Shown piece after piece: positions 5,697-7,572 of a stretch of DNA of 7,572 nucleotides. The stretch is from an uncultured Lachnospiraceae bacterium. Its GTDB lineage: Bacteria; Bacillota; Clostridia; Lachnospirales; Lachnospiraceae. The first letter of the stretch is position 1; every line of letters starts with the position of its first letter. The position numbers and the translations under genes were made by a program. The DNA is taken from positions 1 through 7,572 of the forward strand of contig CAMJWQ010000165.1 in the NCBI GenBank assembly GCA_946409475.1, read 5' to 3'. A model generated the notes under the pieces. It had not been told where the DNA came from, did no database searches, and saw nothing but the letters and a program-made list of their open reading frames with translations.

Positions 5697-6953
5697 CTAT
5701 TTATTATTTTTTTCATTATATTGCTTAACCATATTCGCTTTACTTGCTATACTGCCGGGTTTTGCATTTCTATTGTAATACTCCGTTGCTTTTTTTACGG
5801 CATTTTCATTTTTTTCAGAAACAGAAATTTTATTTTTATTCACATTCTTCGTATTGATATTTGCGGTACCTGCCACCTTTTGAGGAGGAAGTCCCTTCTT
5901 TTCACGCTTCTTTGATGCCTTTTCCTTATTTTTCTTTATTAATTCATCCATATCCACGGAATCAATATACTTATTAATTGCAATCTGTTCAATACTTCGA
6001 ACAACAGATCCCGCAATCCAATAGAGACCTAAGCCGGAAGGTAAGGTAAAACAGAAAAATGCCGACATAATGGGCATTGCCAGGTTCATGCTTTTCATGG
6101 TAGATGCCATGGTGTTATTCTCGTCGGTAGCAGCAGTCTGCTGAGGCATTAGTTTTGTATTAATCCATTGTGTTAATGCGGCTAAAACAGGAATTAATAT
6201 ACCTCCTATAACTAATAATATGCTTCCTGCTTTAAATGCACTGCTTATAATTGATAAAGGAGAATCCGCTATATTTAAACCAAGAAAGTTATTCATTGTT
6301 GATATGTTTTTTTCCGTTGATAAAATTAACTCCTTTAAGTCAGGAAATTTATCAACTAAGGTATTCCAATCAGCGGATTGAAATTTGTACAATACATCAA
6401 TTATGGTATTATTTAAAGCATAATCATATTTTTCAGGACTAATGGATTTACCTTTTCCTATTTCCTCCATAATAGCCTGTCCGCCACCGGTACTTAAAAT
6501 TTTTCCCACCAGAGGAATATAAGCGCTTTTTACACTGGAAACATAAGCAGGTATATTCCAAATAACCCGGTACAATGCAAAAAGAATAGGTAATTGAATA
6601 AGCATCTGTAAACATCCACCGGTCTGGGAGGTGCCGTATTTCGCGTAAACTGCTTTCGTTTCCTCATTCATACGCATCATGGAATCCTGATCTTTTTTTC
6701 CCTGATATTTCTTTTGTATGGCCTGCAGCTCCGGATTCATTTTAGCGGATAATTTAGAAAATTTCTGCTGTTTAACGGTTAAAGGCAGCATTAATAAATG
6801 CATAATAACTGTAAATAAAATAATACATAAACCTATATTCTGTATCCCAAACAAATTTAAAAAATTAAAAATACCATCCATTATAACACCCAGCAATTGT
6901 GAAACCGGACCTATAATAAATGTATTATTTTGCGTTAGTAATATTCCAGACAA
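5697..6953 (-). CDS. yidC: YidC/Oxa1/SpoIIIJ membrane protein insertase
   Basis: This insertase places proteins into the cytoplasmic membrane, alone or with SecYEG. The 418-residue product shows the five-helix Gram-positive core: helix 1 at about 38-60, a charged cytoplasmic hairpin at 64-108 (KQQKFSKLSAKMNPELQ, later MNEETKAVYAKYG), helix 2 at 114-132 (CLQMLIQLPILFALYRVIW), helix 3 at 243-264, helix 4 at about 290-304 and helix 5 at 307-325 (P-S-G-L-G-L-Y-W motif). A lysine-rich tail of about 90 residues follows; such tails can contact ribosomes. The outside loop between helices 2 and 3 (about 139-238) is long compared with Bacillus SpoIIIJ. There is no N-terminal lipobox cysteine. In helix 1, His52 occupies the place of the conserved groove arginine. 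The start is TTG (6953-6951), chosen because AAAGGAGG lies nine bases upstream and the predicted N-terminus resembles clostridial homologues. The next in-frame Met (25) would remove residues ahead of helix 1. Confidence 0.95.
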   Translation of the reverse strand: MSGILLTQNNTFIIGPVSQLLGVIMDGIFNFLNLFGIQNIGLCIILFTVIMHLLMLPLTVKQQKFSKLSAKMNPELQAIQKKYQGKKDQDSMMRMNEETKAVYAKYGTSQTGGCLQMLIQLPILFALYRVIWNIPAYVSSVKSAYIPLVGKILSTGGGQAIMEEIGKGKSISPEKYDYALNNTIIDVLYKFQSADWNTLVDKFPDLKELILSTEKNISTMNNFLGLNIADSPLSIISSAFKAGSILLVIGGILIPVLAALTQWINTKLMPQQTAATDENNTMASTMKSMNLAMPIMSAFFCFTLPSGLGLYWIAGSVVRSIEQIAINKYIDSVDMDELIKKNKEKASKKREKKGLPPQKVAGTANINTKNVNKNKISVSEKNENAVKKATEYYNRNAKPGSIASKANMVKQYNEKNNK

Positions 6954-6970
6954 AATTAATATCCTCCTTT
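6951..6970 (-). promoter_or_regulatory. Strong ribosome-binding site with TTG start of yidC
   Basis: On the minus strand AAAGGAGG (6970-6963) is followed by a nine-base spacer and TTG (6953-6951). The anti-Shine-Dalgarno match is the best in the window. It lies between the yidD stop (6975-6973) and the TTG. No ATG or GTG occurs at a suitable distance, so this site decides the start. Confidence 0.85.
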
Positions 6971-6972
6971 AA

Positions 6973-7185
6973 TTATGGAACAGGATCATATCCACCCTTA
7001 GCAAATGGATTGCATCTTAATATTCTTTTTACTGTTAAAAAAGAACCTTTCATCGCACCATATTTCGTAATTGCCTCTATTCCATAAGCTGAACAGGTAG
7101 GAAAATAGATGCAACTGCTTCTTCCCTTGATTGGTGAAATGTATTTTCTATAAAATTTAATCAGAAAGATCAATATCCTTTTCAT
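6973..7185 (-). CDS. yidD: Membrane protein insertion efficiency factor YidD
   Basis: YidD is a small membrane-associated protein thought to assist YidC-dependent insertion of inner-membrane proteins. Its mechanism is poorly defined. The 70-residue product is essentially all conserved family core. It has a short hydrophobic/amphipathic N-terminus (residues 1-12), then SPIKGRSSCIYFPTCSAYGIEA (about 17-38) with Cys25 and Cys31, then VKRILRCNPFAKGGYDPVP (52-70) with Cys58. The three cysteines are the usual ones of the family. It ends exactly at the DPVP motif and lacks the variable C-terminal tail found in some homologues. The ATG at 7185-7183 follows a weak GGGAT ribosome-binding site. It sits 17 bases after rnpA and 19 bases before yidC, consistent with cotranscription and a shared role in membrane biogenesis. 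Confidence 0.96.
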   Translation of the reverse strand: MKRILIFLIKFYRKYISPIKGRSSCIYFPTCSAYGIEAITKYGAMKGSFLTVKRILRCNPFAKGGYDPVP

Positions 7186-7202
7186 GTTATCATCCCATTT
7201 AA

Positions 7203-7547
7203 CTAATTATTTTTTATAGTAATCTTATGAAGATTTGCAAGATGCAGTAATGCATTCTTAATCAATTCATAATTGCAGCTACCTGCATTTACTCTTATTA
7301 CAATTACAATGTCTAAACCACTATTAAACATTTCTTCATGTAATCGATAACTTTCTTTTATCAGTCTTTTTAATCTGTGTCTGACAACGCTGTTTCCGAC
7401 TTTTTTACTGACTGAAATTCCAATTCTGTTTAACGTTGACTTGTTTTCTAACACATACATCACTAAAAATTTATTGGCATAGGATACGCCGTTTTTATAT
7501 ACTCTTTGAAATTCATTATTTTTTCTTAAGGATTTACTGAATCTCAT
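7203..7547 (-). CDS. rnpA: Ribonuclease P protein component
   Basis: This is the protein subunit of RNase P. It binds the catalytic RNA and helps it recognise and cleave 5' leaders of pre-tRNAs in the cytoplasm. The 114-residue product has the usual family length. It opens with the typical basic MRFSKSLRKN and carries the family signature at about residues 43-68 (GISVSKKVGNSV followed by RHRLKRLIKESYR). The RNR box normally reads R-N-R-x-x-R; here it is R56-H57-R58, so the central Asn is His. The ATG at 7547-7545 has an AAAGGA ribosome-binding site at 7560-7555, seven bases upstream. The stop lies 17 bases before yidD. By conserved gene order rpmH should lie just past the right edge and share the transcript; no promoter is visible in the 25 bases upstream. 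Identification is firm. Confidence 0.97.
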   Translation of the reverse strand: MRFSKSLRKNNEFQRVYKNGVSYANKFLVMYVLENKSTLNRIGISVSKKVGNSVVRHRLKRLIKESYRLHEEMFNSGLDIVIVIRVNAGSCNYELIKNALLHLANLHKITIKNN

Positions 7548-7572
7548 AATATTTTCCTTTATACTTATTTAC

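Noticed and set aside
5721..6972. Plus-strand open frames opposite yidC, and one at 3669-3944 opposite mnmE
   Set aside because: They are antisense to conserved genes, rich in Phe/Ile/Ser/Leu as expected from the complement of AT-rich coding DNA, and have no supporting signals.
1..7572. tRNA or rRNA genes, CRISPR arrays, insertion sequences, phage genes
   Set aside because: No cloverleaf-like segment, repeat-spacer pattern, transposase, integrase or phage protein was found by reading both strands; nearly all of the DNA is explained by the conserved genes.

Overview
The window is an AT-rich stretch (roughly one third G+C by eye) from a low-GC Gram-positive of the Clostridia. The YidC N-terminus and cytoplasmic hairpin, the RnpA motif and the gene order look most like Lachnospiraceae; that family-level placement is an inference. 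Every gene I accept is on the minus strand, so transcription runs from high to low coordinates. The block is the conserved cluster next to the chromosome origin in Firmicutes: rnpA - yidD - yidC - jag - mnmE - mnmG - rsmG. From that conserved order, rpmH, dnaA and oriC are expected just beyond the right edge, and the partition genes soj/parA and parB often lie to the left of rsmG.

Right part (about 5061-7547): rnpA, yidD, yidC and jag are packed with gaps of 12-19 bases and look like one transcription unit. RnpA matures tRNA with the RNase P RNA. YidD and YidC insert membrane proteins, and Jag/KhpB is the RNA-binding partner traditionally encoded next to YidC. YidC starts at a TTG codon behind a near-perfect ribosome-binding site and has His at the position of the conserved groove arginine.

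Middle (4859-5060): a 200-base gap between jag and mnmE is unlike its surroundings. It holds two tandem stem-loops with the same stem motif. Their G-U pairs form only in the minus-strand RNA, so it could be a leader of mnmE, a small RNA or a dispersed repeat.

Centre and left (769-4858): mnmE and mnmG encode the two subunits of the tRNA wobble-uridine modification enzyme. rsmG, the 16S rRNA G527 methyltransferase, overlaps the end of mnmG by 14 bases. Beyond rsmG come an imperfect hairpin and, overlapping it by two bases, a perfect 44-bp palindrome whose core is an exact ParB-binding site (parS).

Far left (14-553): an unrecognised membrane protein of about 179 residues with four predicted membrane segments. 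Its best start is a GTG codon well inside the longest open frame. A ribosome-binding site directly after its stop shows that another gene follows off the left edge.
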